A stretch of 64,000 nt of DNA from Flavicella sp964230805 (GCA_964230805.1 CAXRIA010000034.1:1-64000), one strand, 5' to 3'. Counted from the first letter of the stretch, positions 1 to 9,547 are shown. Program-made: numbers and translations. The notes: generated by a model from the letters alone, not told the origin.

Positions 1-226
1 TTTGACAGCCGTTTCTACGGTAGGAGGCATCGCGTTGCAATTCAAAAAACAATCCGGAGCCACGATTACAGGATTGTCTTTGTCAGGCTATGCCAAGAAT
101 ATTGACATGAAAGACGGAGGAGATTTGACCAATGTGCAAATTGACGGACTCGACGCATCAACCACGGAGGCCTATGACGCCGCTGCAACGGTAGATGTTT
201 CAGGATGGTCATGGATAGGGTTATAA
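1..226 (+). CDS. C-terminal end of a probable secreted protein (5' truncated)
   Basis: This is the last 75 or so codons of a gene whose start lies before the window; the frame is open to base 1, so the TTG at base 2 need not be a start. The visible part is rich in Gly, Thr, Asp and Ala, has no membrane segment, and ends in an aromatic Trp-Ser-Trp-Ile-Gly-Leu stretch. The composition suggests the end of a beta-rich exported or surface protein, as often found beside phosphate-porin genes in Flavobacteriia. No family can be assigned from the fragment. A terminator follows, so it is probably not transcribed with the porin gene downstream. Confidence 0.6.
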   Translation, partial: LTAVSTVGGIALQFKKQSGATITGLSLSGYAKNIDMKDGGDLTNVQIDGLDASTTEAYDAAATVDVSGWSWIGL

Positions 227-250
227 GTACAGCAAGTTTAATTTGTGAAG

Positions 251-277
251 AGGCTGCTTTTTGAGCAGCCTTTTTTT
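251..277 (+). terminator. Rho-independent terminator
   Basis: A 7-bp perfect stem (AGGCTGC paired with GCAGCCT) with a 7-base loop runs directly into a T tract. It ends the truncated gene upstream. Confidence 0.85.
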
Positions 278-398
278 GTATATTGACCCGGCAAAAGTAA
301 ACATAGAAATAATTGTTTCATTCTTGCAAGCCTTTTGAAGAAAAGGCGGTCCCTTCCCCGATACATTTTTAGATGCGTTTATAAGAGCAATTTTAGCT

Positions 399-1580
399 AT
401 GGGGAAAAAAATAGTAGTGCTGTTGGTGTGGTTTGCAACATTGGCCATTTCAGGACAAGAAGATGGTCAAAAGAAATCTACAATTGGAAAAGGGATCATA
501 AACTACACTAGTTTGGATAGTTTGTGGAGCATTCAAATGAACGCTCGCATGCAATTGTTGAGTCAATTTGAAACAAGTTCTCAATTCAAAACTTTTGAGT
601 CGTCTGCCTTGTTGCGGAGAGCACGCTTTCGTTTGAAAGGATTTCTCTATTCTCCAAAAATAAGGTACAAGCTGGAATTGGGTTTTTCAAACCACGACAT
701 GAGAGGAGGTGGTAGCGCGAATCACCAAACCCCTCTCATAATCTATGACGCTCTTGTGATATGGGAATTTGCTAAAAACTTCGAATTTTGGTTTGGACAG
801 GCCAAGCTACCAGGAAATATCGAACGTGTTATTTCATCGGGGAGTTTGCAATTCGTAGACCGTTCTGCTTTGAACAGTGAATTCAATATTGATCGAGAGT
901 TTGGGCTGTGGTTGAGACACCAATTTAATTTGACAGATACTTTTTTGATTCGTGAGAAAATAGCAATATCTCAAGGAGAAGGTAGAAATATAACCATTCA
1001 AAACAGTGGAGGATATCAGCTAACCAGTAGGCTAGAGTTTTTACCCTTTGGAAAATTTAAATACAATGGAGCCTTTTTTGGGAGTGACTTGAGCAGAGAG
1101 AAAAAATTAAAAACACTGATTGGAGTTGGTTTCAGTTTGAACGACGGAGCCACAAAAGAACGAGGGAGTCAAGGAAATTATTTTTTAAACTTAGATCCGG
1201 TCAAAGATCAGCGCGCATTAGAGTTGTTAGAAACCGATGCCACAACTTTTTTTGTCGATGCCACACTGAAATATCAAGGGTTTTCTTTTTTGGGGGAATA
1301 TGCCCAAAGAGAAGCCACAGATAAAACATTGATTCGAACAGGAAGCGGATTGAATGTATCGGCGGGCTATATGCCGAATGACAAATGGGAAGTTTCAACG
1401 AGATTTGCCGCTATTTCTTTAGACGAATATCAAAGAGACAATCGAAAAGAATATACGTTCGGTTTTTCAAGGTATTTTGTGGGACACCGGTTTAAGGTAC
1501 AGTCAGACCTCAGTTATATGGATTTTTCTCATCAAAAAGACCAACTGGTATTTCGAGTCCAAGTAGAGGTTCACCTGTAA
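399..1580 (+). CDS. Phosphate-selective porin O/P family outer-membrane protein
   Basis: A 393-residue protein with a signal peptide (MGKKIVVLLVWFATLAISG, then Gln-Glu) followed by alternating amphipathic strands and a C-terminal aromatic-rich strand pattern expected of an outer-membrane barrel. An Arg-rich stretch near residues 68-80 and the overall layout fit the OprO/OprP-like porins (Pfam porin_O_P family). The PiT-type phosphate transporter lies 78 bases downstream on the same strand, so the pair probably moves phosphate across the outer and then the inner membrane. Substrate selectivity is inferred from family and neighbour. The start is the ATG in front of the signal peptide. Confidence 0.8.
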   Translation: MGKKIVVLLVWFATLAISGQEDGQKKSTIGKGIINYTSLDSLWSIQMNARMQLLSQFETSSQFKTFESSALLRRARFRLKGFLYSPKIRYKLELGFSNHDMRGGGSANHQTPLIIYDALVIWEFAKNFEFWFGQAKLPGNIERVISSGSLQFVDRSALNSEFNIDREFGLWLRHQFNLTDTFLIREKIAISQGEGRNITIQNSGGYQLTSRLEFLPFGKFKYNGAFFGSDLSREKKLKTLIGVGFSLNDGATKERGSQGNYFLNLDPVKDQRALELLETDATTFFVDATLKYQGFSFLGEYAQREATDKTLIRTGSGLNVSAGYMPNDKWEVSTRFAAISLDEYQRDNRKEYTFGFSRYFVGHRFKVQSDLSYMDFSHQKDQLVFRVQVEVHL

Positions 1581-1583
1581 ATG

Positions 1584-1601
1584 TTAACATTTAGGTAACA
1601 T
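1584..1601 (+). promoter_or_regulatory. Candidate Pho-box-like direct repeat
   Basis: Two heptamers, TTAACAT and GTAACAT, are separated by 4 bases, giving the 11-base period of PhoB/PhoP sites. The first copy is also part of the palindrome ATGTTAACAT (1581-1590). A near-consensus -7 element, GATATTTG, sits 20 bases further on (1621-1628), so the repeat would overlap the -33 region of a promoter for the PiT gene. Placement and spacing are seen; regulator identity is inferred. Confidence 0.4.
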
Positions 1602-1658
1602 GGCATATCATTGAAGTATGGATATTTGCAAACACTTTTATAGATAAACCCATAAAAA

Positions 1659-3938
1659 ATGGAGGACATTTATTTGTTGATGATTATTGCTTTGGCCGTC
1701 TTGGCTATTGCAGATTTGGTTGTTGGGGTAAGCAACGACGCAGTAAACTTCTTAAATTCTGCCATTGGATCCAAGGCAATTTCTTTCAAAACCATCATGA
1801 TTGTTGCCAGTGTTGGAGTGGGAATCGGAGCTATTTTTTCAAGCGGTATGATGGAAGTCGCAAGGAAAGGAATTTTCAATCCGGGTGCTTTTTATTTCGA
1901 TGAAATTATGATTGTTTTTATGGCAGTTATGATTACAGACATACTGCTGTTGGATTTTTTCAACACCCTTGGAATGCCAACTTCAACAACCGTATCGATC
2001 GTTTTTGAATTGTTAGGAGCGGCCGTAGCGATGGCTTTGGTAAAAATTGTTTCGAACAATGGAAGTGTTTCGGAGTTGGTCAATTATATCAATACAGACA
2101 AAGCCACACAAATCATATTTGGCATCCTGCTTTCCGTCGTCGTCGCTTTTGCGATAGGAGCTTTCGTTCAATGGGTTTCAAGACTCTTGCTGTCGTATGA
2201 TTTTGGAACCAAGCCAAAATGGATTGGAGCATTGTTTGGCGGTTTTGCTTTGACATCAATTACCTACTTTATCTTTATGAAAGGGCTGAAAGGAACACCC
2301 TATGCCAATCAAAATTTTGAACTGCTTGGAGGAACAATGAAGAATTTTTTGGAAACCCAAGTCCTTCAAATTGTACTTGTCAATGCTGTTTTTTGGTCTT
2401 TTTTGTCGTATGTATTGATTGCTTTCATGAAAACAAATATTTACAAATTGATCATTGTTGTGGGAACCTTTGCTTTGGCTTTGGCCTTCTCGGGAAATGA
2501 TTTGGTCAATTTTATTGGAGTGCCTATAGCAGCGCTCAATTCTTACGAAGCATTTGTTGCGTCTGGACAGCTGGCTTCTGAGTTTTCTATGGAGGTACTA
2601 GCTAAAAAAGTTCCCACAAACAACTGGTTGCTTTTTATTGCAGGGATGATTATGGTGATTACCTTATGGTTTTCGAGCAAAGCCAAGCAAGTGGTAAAAA
2701 CATCCATTGACCTTTCCAGTCAAGGAGCCACAAAAGAGCGTTTTCAACCCAATTTTTTGTCTCGAAGTTTTGTGCGATTTGCCGTAACTTCTTCTGAGCT
2801 TGTCGCCATGTTAATTCCCAAAAGATGGCAAGTGAAAATAGACAAACAATTTCAAGTACCGGTCATCAGTCTTTCCAAAGAAAAAGTACACGAGATGCCT
2901 GCATTTGATCTGGTACGTGCTGCTGTGAATTTAATGGTGGCTGCGGTATTAATTTCTGTGGCAACCTCTATGAAATTGCCCCTATCAACTACGTATGTGA
3001 CTTTTATGGTAGCCATGGGTACTTCTTTGGCCGATAGAGCTTGGGGAGCAGAAAGTGCGGTGTATAGAGTTGCAGGCGTTTTAAATGTAATTGGAGGCTG
3101 GTTTTTTACCGCATTCATTGCGTTTACGGCGGCAGCCTTGGTGGCCTATTTGCTGAATTTGAATTTGCAATTGATGTTCCCTCTTTTGTTGATTATTGCT
3201 TTTGGCTTGATTGCCAGAAACTACATAGTGCACAATAAAAAAATAAAACAAGAAAAAGCCGAAGACCAACTGAGTCAAGCAGAGAGTACTTCTATTCAAG
3301 GAGTTATTGAGGAAAGTGCAGGAAATATTGCGTCGGTTGTAAAAAGAGGAAATAAAATTTATAGTAATTCCATCAAAGGACTGTCAAAACAAGATTTGAC
3401 CATTCTTAAAAAATGTAAAAAAGACACAGAAAAACTCTCTACAGAAGTGGATGACTTAAGAGATAATATCTTTTATTTCATCAAAAATTTAGATGAGATG
3501 AGTGTGAGTGCAAGTAGTTTCTACATCAATATTTTAGGTTACTTGCAAGACATGACACAATCGTTGGAGTTTGTTGTCAAAGCAACAAACAAACATGTAA
3601 ATAACAACCACAAAAAATTAAAAAACTCTCAAGTCAGAGAGTTGAAAGAAGTAGAAAATGCCTTGGATATTTACTTTGGAAAAATTAAGAAGGCTTTTGA
3701 CACTTTGTCTTTTGATCAGATAGCAGAAATTTTGAATGACAAAGAATTGTTTGTTTTGTTAAATGAAAAAATTCAAGCACAGGTGGAAAGAACGAGAACA
3801 GAAGAGTCGAGTCCCAAAAACACAACCCTGTATTTCGGATTGTTGCTAGAAACAAAAGATCTATTGAAAGCTACGATGAATTTGATTCAGGAATATTTCG
3901 AAGCCAATCAAAGTTCTTTGGACGCAGCAGACAAATAG
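1659..3938 (+). CDS. PiT-family inorganic phosphate transporter with PhoU-like C-terminal domain
   Basis: A 759-residue inner-membrane protein. Residues 1-520 are the PHO4/PiT transporter, with the two inverted signature repeats visible as GVSNDAVNF (about residue 23) and GNDLVNF (about 278). Residues from about 530 to the end are soluble and helical, rich in Lys and Glu, and resemble the PhoU-like regulators usually encoded as a separate gene beside PiT transporters. Bacteroidota PiT proteins often carry such a tail. It likely imports phosphate with a cation and senses or gates it through the fused domain. The porin gene lies just upstream and a possible Pho box sits between them. A strong terminator follows. 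Confidence 0.9.
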   Translation: MEDIYLLMIIALAVLAIADLVVGVSNDAVNFLNSAIGSKAISFKTIMIVASVGVGIGAIFSSGMMEVARKGIFNPGAFYFDEIMIVFMAVMITDILLLDFFNTLGMPTSTTVSIVFELLGAAVAMALVKIVSNNGSVSELVNYINTDKATQIIFGILLSVVVAFAIGAFVQWVSRLLLSYDFGTKPKWIGALFGGFALTSITYFIFMKGLKGTPYANQNFELLGGTMKNFLETQVLQIVLVNAVFWSFLSYVLIAFMKTNIYKLIIVVGTFALALAFSGNDLVNFIGVPIAALNSYEAFVASGQLASEFSMEVLAKKVPTNNWLLFIAGMIMVITLWFSSKAKQVVKTSIDLSSQGATKERFQPNFLSRSFVRFAVTSSELVAMLIPKRWQVKIDKQFQVPVISLSKEKVHEMPAFDLVRAAVNLMVAAVLISVATSMKLPLSTTYVTFMVAMGTSLADRAWGAESAVYRVAGVLNVIGGWFFTAFIAFTAAALVAYLLNLNLQLMFPLLLIIAFGLIARNYIVHNKKIKQEKAEDQLSQAESTSIQGVIEESAGNIASVVKRGNKIYSNSIKGLSKQDLTILKKCKKDTEKLSTEVDDLRDNIFYFIKNLDEMSVSASSFYINILGYLQDMTQSLEFVVKATNKHVNNNHKKLKNSQVRELKEVENALDIYFGKIKKAFDTLSFDQIAEILNDKELFVLLNEKIQAQVERTRTEESSPKNTTLYFGLLLETKDLLKATMNLIQEYFEANQSSLDAADK

Positions 3939-3962
3939 TCTTGTATCACAAATAGAATGTTC

Positions 3963-3994
3963 AAAAGCCTGTGAGTCAAAATCACGGGCTTTTT
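3963..3994 (+). terminator. Rho-independent terminator of the phosphate-uptake genes
   Basis: A 12-bp stem with one G-T pair (AAAAGCCTGTGA with TCACGGGCTTTT) and a 7-base loop ends in T residues, just after the PiT stop codon. Confidence 0.9.
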
Positions 3995-4020
3995 GTATAT
4001 TTATGTAAAAATTTGCCAAC

Positions 4021-4758
4021 TTGAATTTAGCCATCTACAAAGAAAACGTCCTTTTTTTGGACATCGAAACCGTTCCAGAATACGAGACTTTTGAAGAATT
4101 GTCAAGTATCAAAAAAGAACTCTTCGCACTTAAAACAGCTTACCAACGAAAACCAAAAAATGCCCAAGATCAAGAAATCAGTCCAAAAGATTTTTATGAA
4201 AAAGCAGGAATTTGGGCGGAATTTGGTAAAATAATATGTATTTCAGTTGGTTATTTTACAGCGCAAAAGAAAGCACGTGTTTTTCGAGTAAAATCGTTTT
4301 ATGCCAAAGAAGAAGAACAAATTTTACTTGATTTCAAACAATTGTTAGAAAATCATTTTAGCAAGAATTACCACCTATTATGTGGTCATAACGGCAAAGA
4401 ATTTGATTTTCCATACATCGCAAGAAGAATGATTGTGAATCGAATAGCGCTGCCAAAAAAGCTAAATTTGTTTGGAAAAAAACCGTGGGAAGTCCCTCAT
4501 CTAGACACCTTGGAGATGTGGAAATTTGGAGATTACAAACACTACACATCTTTAAAATTATTAACTGAGATATTGGAGGTTCCGTCACCAAAAGAAGACA
4601 TTGATGGAAGTCAAGTAGCAGCGGTGTATTATCAAGATAGAGATTTGGAAAGAATCGTGCGTTATTGTGAGAAAGATACGATTGCTGTGGCGCAACTTTT
4701 TCTGCGCTACAACAACGAGGAATTATTAACAGAACAAGAATTGGTATTTGCAGAATAA
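4021..4758 (+). CDS. DEDDy 3'-5' exonuclease related to the PolB proofreading domain
   Basis: A 245-residue cytoplasmic protein with RNase H-like fold motifs. The first acidic pair is in FLDIETVPE (Asp14, Glu16), the second is in GHNGKEFDFPYI, and the third is the Y-x3-D of RYCEKDT near residue 220, which makes it the DEDDy type. This matches the stand-alone 'predicted 3'-5' exonuclease related to PolB' family. The start is TTG because there is no ATG before the first catalytic Asp. It lies between two transcription units and its biological substrate is not known. Confidence 0.8.
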   Translation: MNLAIYKENVLFLDIETVPEYETFEELSSIKKELFALKTAYQRKPKNAQDQEISPKDFYEKAGIWAEFGKIICISVGYFTAQKKARVFRVKSFYAKEEEQILLDFKQLLENHFSKNYHLLCGHNGKEFDFPYIARRMIVNRIALPKKLNLFGKKPWEVPHLDTLEMWKFGDYKHYTSLKLLTEILEVPSPKEDIDGSQVAAVYYQDRDLERIVRYCEKDTIAVAQLFLRYNNEELLTEQELVFAE

Positions 4759-4888
4759 ATCTCTAATTTAGCGCACACTCGAGCGTTTTTGGAGGCTGAA
4801 GGATGGTTTTTTCGAAGACTTTGATCACACACTACAGCAACGAAATTTTTTCCCCCAATCACGCAAACAAATAGAAAAACAGCATACC

Positions 4889-5926
4889 ATGAAATACACA
4901 AATATCCCTAAAACTGACATCAAGGTCAGTAAAATTTGTTTAGGCACCATGACCTTTGGTGAGCAAAATACCGAAGCAGAAGCACACGAACAGTTGGATT
5001 ATGCTGTATCCAAAGGAGTCAATTTTATCGATACTGCTGAAATGTATTCCGTTCCGGGAAGACAAGAAACACAAGGGAGTACAGAGCGATTTATAGGTTC
5101 TTGGTTGAAAGATCAGAAGCGGGAAGATCTCGTAATTGCTACGAAAATCACAGGACCCAATCCTGGATTGCAATACATTCGAAAAAACATGGATTTTTCA
5201 GATGCCTCTATCGATGAAGCGTTGAATAACAATTTAAAACGTTTGCAAACGGACTATGTGGATGTATATCAATTGCATTGGCCAGAGAGAAAAGCCAATT
5301 TTTTTGGAAAACTCAATTACAAGCACGATTTTGAAGACAAGTGGCAAGATAATTTTTACAGAATTGTTGCCAAGTTAGACAGTTTGATCAAAGAGGGAAA
5401 AATTCGTCATTACGGAATTTCAAACGAGACGCCTTGGGGTTTGATGCGTCATTTGGAAGAAAGCAAAAAGCACAATTTCAGTCCTGTAAAAACAATTCAA
5501 AACCCATATTCCTTGTTGAATCGCACTTTTGATATTGGGCTTTCAGAGATGGCTATGCGTGAAGAGGTAGGCTTGTTGGCCTATTCGCCACTTGCGTTTG
5601 GAGTGCTCTCAGGAAAATATTTACAAGGAGACTTGCCGGAAAAATCACGTTTGAAACTATTTCCTGTCTTTTCAAGATACAACAGTGAACAAGCCCGTTT
5701 CTTAACTCAAAAATACGCTGATTTGGCCGAAAAACACAATTTGAGTCTTACAGAAATGTCCTTAGCCTTTGTTACCCAGCAACCGTTTGTCACATCGAAC
5801 ATTATTGGCGCAACCACGCTAGAACAGCTAAAACAAAACATTGCAACTGCGAACGTGGAGTTGTCGGATGAAATTTTACAAGAGATAGACCAAGTGCAAT
5901 TGTTACAACCCAATCCCGCACCTTAA
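4889..5926 (+). CDS. Aldo/keto reductase, Tas-like
   Basis: A 345-residue cytosolic NADPH-dependent oxidoreductase. The aldo/keto reductase tetrad is present as Asp48, Tyr53, Lys86 and His130. The loop after Tyr53 and the length match the Tas/YghZ-like group rather than classical aldose reductases. The C-terminal NADPH-binding region (FVTSNIIGATTLEQL) is typical. The physiological substrate cannot be read from sequence. It follows the exonuclease after a 130-base gap with no clear promoter. Confidence 0.9.
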   Translation: MKYTNIPKTDIKVSKICLGTMTFGEQNTEAEAHEQLDYAVSKGVNFIDTAEMYSVPGRQETQGSTERFIGSWLKDQKREDLVIATKITGPNPGLQYIRKNMDFSDASIDEALNNNLKRLQTDYVDVYQLHWPERKANFFGKLNYKHDFEDKWQDNFYRIVAKLDSLIKEGKIRHYGISNETPWGLMRHLEESKKHNFSPVKTIQNPYSLLNRTFDIGLSEMAMREEVGLLAYSPLAFGVLSGKYLQGDLPEKSRLKLFPVFSRYNSEQARFLTQKYADLAEKHNLSLTEMSLAFVTQQPFVTSNIIGATTLEQLKQNIATANVELSDEILQEIDQVQLLQPNPAP

Positions 5927-5987
5927 AATAAGTACGATGGGTAGCATTGTGGTATTTTCGTTGAAACCATAGAAAAAGGAAAACAAT

Positions 5988-6587
5988 ATGAATGATTTGA
6001 TGCTTTTTTTCAAGCTTGGGCTGAATCACGTACTCGATTTAAATGCCTATGATCATATCTTGTTCTTATTTGTGTTAGTTGTTCCTTACGCAACAAAACA
6101 ATGGAAAGAATTGTTGGGTTTGGTCACTGCATTTACCGTGGGACACACCTTAACATTGACCTTGGCAATCTATGGCATTATCCATTTGAAAAGTGCCTTT
6201 ATTGAATTTTTAATCCCTTTTACAATTTTTGCAACCGCGCTGGTAAATCTTTTATCAGGCGTGAAAAACAAAACAGGATTTCGGTTTAAATTGCTTTTAA
6301 CCTTTGGTTTTGGATGGATACACGGCTTGGGGTTTTCGTATTATTTGCAAATGTTATTGTCAGATGCCTCTTCAAAAATACTTCCCTTAATTCAATTTGC
6401 ATTGGGAATTGAGGCTGCACAACTCGTCATTGCCTTTCTTATGCTCGTTTTGTTTTTAGTAGCAAACAAGTTACTGCGCATTTCCAAAAGAGATTGGATA
6501 CTAGTGTTTTCTGCAATCGTGATGGGCATCGTGATTCCAATGATGCAAGAACGATGGGAACCCTTTGTAAAAAATTTACTAGGCTAG
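5988..6587 (+). CDS. HupE/UreJ-like membrane protein
   Basis: A 199-residue integral membrane protein with about six hydrophobic helices. The conserved motif YDHILFLF near residues 20-28 and HTLTL near residue 55 (both with His) mark the HupE/UreJ_2 family, whose characterised members transport nickel or cobalt. In Bacteroidota these proteins occur without hydrogenase or urease genes, and none are present here, so the metal role is inferred from family only. Confidence 0.75.
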   Translation: MNDLMLFFKLGLNHVLDLNAYDHILFLFVLVVPYATKQWKELLGLVTAFTVGHTLTLTLAIYGIIHLKSAFIEFLIPFTIFATALVNLLSGVKNKTGFRFKLLLTFGFGWIHGLGFSYYLQMLLSDASSKILPLIQFALGIEAAQLVIAFLMLVLFLVANKLLRISKRDWILVFSAIVMGIVIPMMQERWEPFVKNLLG

Positions 6588-6673
6588 CAGAGGTATTGCA
6601 TGAAAAAGACCAAGGTTTGTGGTTTCGACTCAGATTCACGATTTTTGACAATTAAAAAAAGAAGTTTGACTAG

Positions 6674-7108
6674 ATGACAGATAAAAAACAATTAAAATAC
6701 GACAGAGCCTACATTAATATGGCATTTGAATGGGGAAAATTATCTCATTGCAAGCGAAAACAAGTAGGTGCTTTGATTGTCAAAGACAGGATGATTATTT
6801 CAGACGGATACAATGGAGCTCCCACAGGATTTGACAATTGTTGTGAAGATGAAAATGGAGAAACCAAATGGATGGTGTTGCATGCAGAGGCCAATGCAAT
6901 TTTGAAAGTGGCCGCCTCTACACAGTCTTCAGAAGGAGCCACCTTGTACATCACGCTTTCTCCTTGCAGAGATTGTAGCAAGCTAATCCTCCAATCAGGG
7001 ATCAAAAGAGTGGTGTACGCACGAGCCTACAAAGATTTGTCGGGGGTGGAATTTTTAAAAGAAGCAGGAGTGGAAGTAAATCATATTGAAGGCTATGCTG
7101 AAGAATAA
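6674..7108 (+). CDS. dCMP deaminase / cytidine deaminase-family protein
   Basis: A 144-residue enzyme with the zinc-dependent deaminase motif: HAE at residues 70-72 (ligand His70, catalytic Glu72) and PCRDC at 97-101 (ligands Cys98 and Cys101). It resembles ComEB-like dCMP deaminases that supply dUMP for thymidylate synthesis. Its 3' end overlaps the start of the S41 protease gene by 14 bases, which suggests the two are translated from one message. Confidence 0.9.
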   Translation: MTDKKQLKYDRAYINMAFEWGKLSHCKRKQVGALIVKDRMIISDGYNGAPTGFDNCCEDENGETKWMVLHAEANAILKVAASTQSSEGATLYITLSPCRDCSKLILQSGIKRVVYARAYKDLSGVEFLKEAGVEVNHIEGYAEE

Positions 7109-8660
7109 AAACAACCCTTCTTTTTTTACAGGAATGGCAATCGCTTTTGGAATTGCCTTGGCAACATCACTTTATTTGCCAACAGCACGATTTTTCGAGA
7201 ATGAAAAGTTTCAGAAAATAAACAAGTTGTTGCAATTTATAGAGCAGGATTATGTTGATGAAATAGACACAGACAAAATATTAGAAGATGTTGTGTCAGG
7301 CATTGTTGCCAAGCTAGACCCCCATTCTGTTTATTTTTCCAAAGAAGATTTTTTAGCAAGTCAAGAAAATATGCAAGGAAACTTTGAAGGTATTGGCGTT
7401 CAGTTTTTTATGCACAAAGACTCGGTTGTTGTAACCAAAGTTCTGAAAGGAGGGCCGAGTGAAAAAGCCGGTATTTTAGCAGGAGATAGAATTTTAATAG
7501 CCAACAACGATACGTTGTACAACAAAAATTTGTCGAGCAGAGGGATTGTCAAAATTTTGAAAGGGCCGGCCAACACTGAGGTCGATTTACAAGTATACAG
7601 AAAACAAACCCATACTTTTTTGAACATTCCAATCGTTCGAAACAAAGTGCCTATTTTGAGTGTAGAGGTAGGATACATGCTCACTCCAGATATGGGGTAC
7701 CTGAAATTGAATCGTTTTGCAATGACTTCCTATCAGGAGTTCAAAGAAAAATTGAGCGAATTGCAAAAGCAAGGAGCGAAAAAATTAGTCTTGGACGTGC
7801 GTCAAAATGGAGGCGGATACATTCATATCGCCAATCAAATTATCGATGAATTTTTAGAAGCCGGGAAGTTGATTGTGTTTACGGAAAATAACAGAGGAAG
7901 GATTGAGAATTCCTATGCCACGAGTGAAGGGAGTTTTGAAGATGGAAAACTATATGTTTTGATCGATGAAGGTTCAGCATCGGCAAGTGAAATATTGGCA
8001 GGAGCTTTGCAAGACAATGACAAAGGCGTGATTGTAGGACGCCGTTCTTTTGGCAAAGGATTGGTGCAACAGCAGAAAAATTTTGGTGACGGTTCCGCAG
8101 TGCGATTGACCATTGCTCGCTATTTTACGCCCACAGGCAGATGTATTCAAAAACCATATCGCTTGGACGATAATTCCACCTATGCTTTGGATTTTAAAAA
8201 CAGAATGTTCAGTGGAGAATTGCTTTCCAAAGACAGTATCAAGGTAGTAGATTCCTTGCGATTTACCACTCCGAAAGGAAAAGTAGTATATGGAGGCGGC
8301 GGAATTGTTCCGGATATTTTTGTACCTGTGGATACGACATCGTATTTGGAGAATTACCATTTTCAGAATTTGAATGACTTTGTTTTTGAATACGTAGATA
8401 ACAACCGGCTAGAATTGAGTGCGCTTTCATTGGAAACGCTTCAGGAAAAAATGGACTTGAATGCAGAGATCATAAAGAATTATTTTGATTTCATACAAGT
8501 AAAAAAAGCGTTGCCAAAAGAGAAAACAAAACAGATCAAACGGTATTTAAAAATGTTGGTAGTTGCACAACTCTTCGATCAAAATGCACTGGCGAAAATC
8601 AAGGCAAGTGAAGATCCTATGATTGCCAAAGTATTGGAATTGGAACAAGGGGAAAACTAG
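7095..8660 (+). CDS. C-terminal processing protease, S41 family, with PDZ domain
   Basis: A 521-residue envelope protease. An N-terminal hydrophobic anchor (GMAIAFGIALATSLYL) is followed by a PDZ domain (about residues 85-175) and the S41 catalytic domain. The Ser-Lys dyad lies in GSASASEIL (Ser) and SFGKGLVQ (Lys). A longer reading from TTG at 7086 adds three residues, but the ATG at 7095 is the better start. It overlaps the dCMP deaminase gene by 14 bases. Family members trim or degrade periplasmic proteins by recognising their C termini. The helical tail after residue 430 is common in Bacteroidota members. Confidence 0.92.
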   Translation: MLKNKNNPSFFTGMAIAFGIALATSLYLPTARFFENEKFQKINKLLQFIEQDYVDEIDTDKILEDVVSGIVAKLDPHSVYFSKEDFLASQENMQGNFEGIGVQFFMHKDSVVVTKVLKGGPSEKAGILAGDRILIANNDTLYNKNLSSRGIVKILKGPANTEVDLQVYRKQTHTFLNIPIVRNKVPILSVEVGYMLTPDMGYLKLNRFAMTSYQEFKEKLSELQKQGAKKLVLDVRQNGGGYIHIANQIIDEFLEAGKLIVFTENNRGRIENSYATSEGSFEDGKLYVLIDEGSASASEILAGALQDNDKGVIVGRRSFGKGLVQQQKNFGDGSAVRLTIARYFTPTGRCIQKPYRLDDNSTYALDFKNRMFSGELLSKDSIKVVDSLRFTTPKGKVVYGGGGIVPDIFVPVDTTSYLENYHFQNLNDFVFEYVDNNRLELSALSLETLQEKMDLNAEIIKNYFDFIQVKKALPKEKTKQIKRYLKMLVVAQLFDQNALAKIKASEDPMIAKVLELEQGEN

Positions 8661-8703
8661 CCATGCGCCATAATTTGTATCTTTACACGATAATTAGAAA
8701 AAT

Positions 8704-9456
8704 TTGACAACTCAAAAGAAAATATATTTCGCTTCTGATCAACACCTAGGAGCACCAAACTCTGACAAAAGCAAGGAGAGAGAAAAAAAATTAGTACGTT
8801 GGTTAGATCAAGTCAAAGTCGATGCTGAGGCTATTTTTCTTTTGGGAGATTTGTTTGATTTTTGGTTTGAGTACAAAACAGTGGTGCCGAAAGGTTTTGT
8901 GCGAGTATTGGGGAAATTAGCGGAAATAAAAGACAGTGGCATTCCGATCTATTTTTTTGTAGGGAATCATGATTTGTGGATGGACGATTATTTTGAAAAA
9001 GAACTGGGCATACCCGTGTACCACGAACCCAAAGAGTTCACCTTTTCAGGCAGCACATTTTTAATTGGACATGGAGATGGTTTGGGGCCTGGAGATAATG
9101 GCTACAAGCGTATGAAAAAAGTGTTTACAAACCCTTTTTGCAAATGGCTATTTCGATGGTTGCATCCTGATTTGGGCGTAAGGCTGGCACAACACCTTTC
9201 TGTAAAAAACAAATTGATTTCTGGAGAAGAAGATGTTGCTTTTTTAGGAGAAGAAAAAGAAAATTTGATTCAATACTGCAAACAAGCCTTGAGTAAAAAA
9301 CACTATGATTATTTTGTTTTTGGACACCGTCACCTACCCATGACGTTGGCCTTGGACAAAAATTCTGAATACGTAAATTTAGGTGATTGGATTTCCTATT
9401 TTACGTACGGCGTATTTGATGGGGAAAAAATGCAAGTACTTCCGTTTGAGGTGTAG
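8704..9456 (+). CDS. lpxH: UDP-2,3-diacylglucosamine diphosphatase (LpxH-like)
   Basis: A 250-residue calcineurin-type metallophosphoesterase. The metal ligands are in DQHLG, GDLFDFW, GNHD, HGDG and GHRH, in the order expected of LpxH, which hydrolyses UDP-2,3-diacylglucosamine to lipid X in lipid A synthesis. The family acts at the inner face of the cytoplasmic membrane. Start is TTG; no ATG precedes the first metal motif. A near-consensus -7 element TATCTTTA (8678-8685) lies 18 bases before it. Confidence 0.85.
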   Translation: MTTQKKIYFASDQHLGAPNSDKSKEREKKLVRWLDQVKVDAEAIFLLGDLFDFWFEYKTVVPKGFVRVLGKLAEIKDSGIPIYFFVGNHDLWMDDYFEKELGIPVYHEPKEFTFSGSTFLIGHGDGLGPGDNGYKRMKKVFTNPFCKWLFRWLHPDLGVRLAQHLSVKNKLISGEEDVAFLGEEKENLIQYCKQALSKKHYDYFVFGHRHLPMTLALDKNSEYVNLGDWISYFTYGVFDGEKMQVLPFEV

Positions 9457-9496
9457 AAGAAAGATGAGCTAGTTTAGATAATTTTCGGTTTTCTTA

Positions 9497-9525
9497 AAAA
9501 GAAGGAAGTATTTCTGTCTTCTTTT
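9497..9525. terminator. Bidirectional terminator between lpxH and the export operon
   Basis: An 8-bp stem (AAAAGAAG with CTTCTTTT) with A and T tracts on its outer sides sits between the converging lpxH and ABC-transporter genes, so it can serve both strands. Confidence 0.6.
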
Positions 9526-9547
9526 AAAGTTGTTTTTGCAGAAAAAA

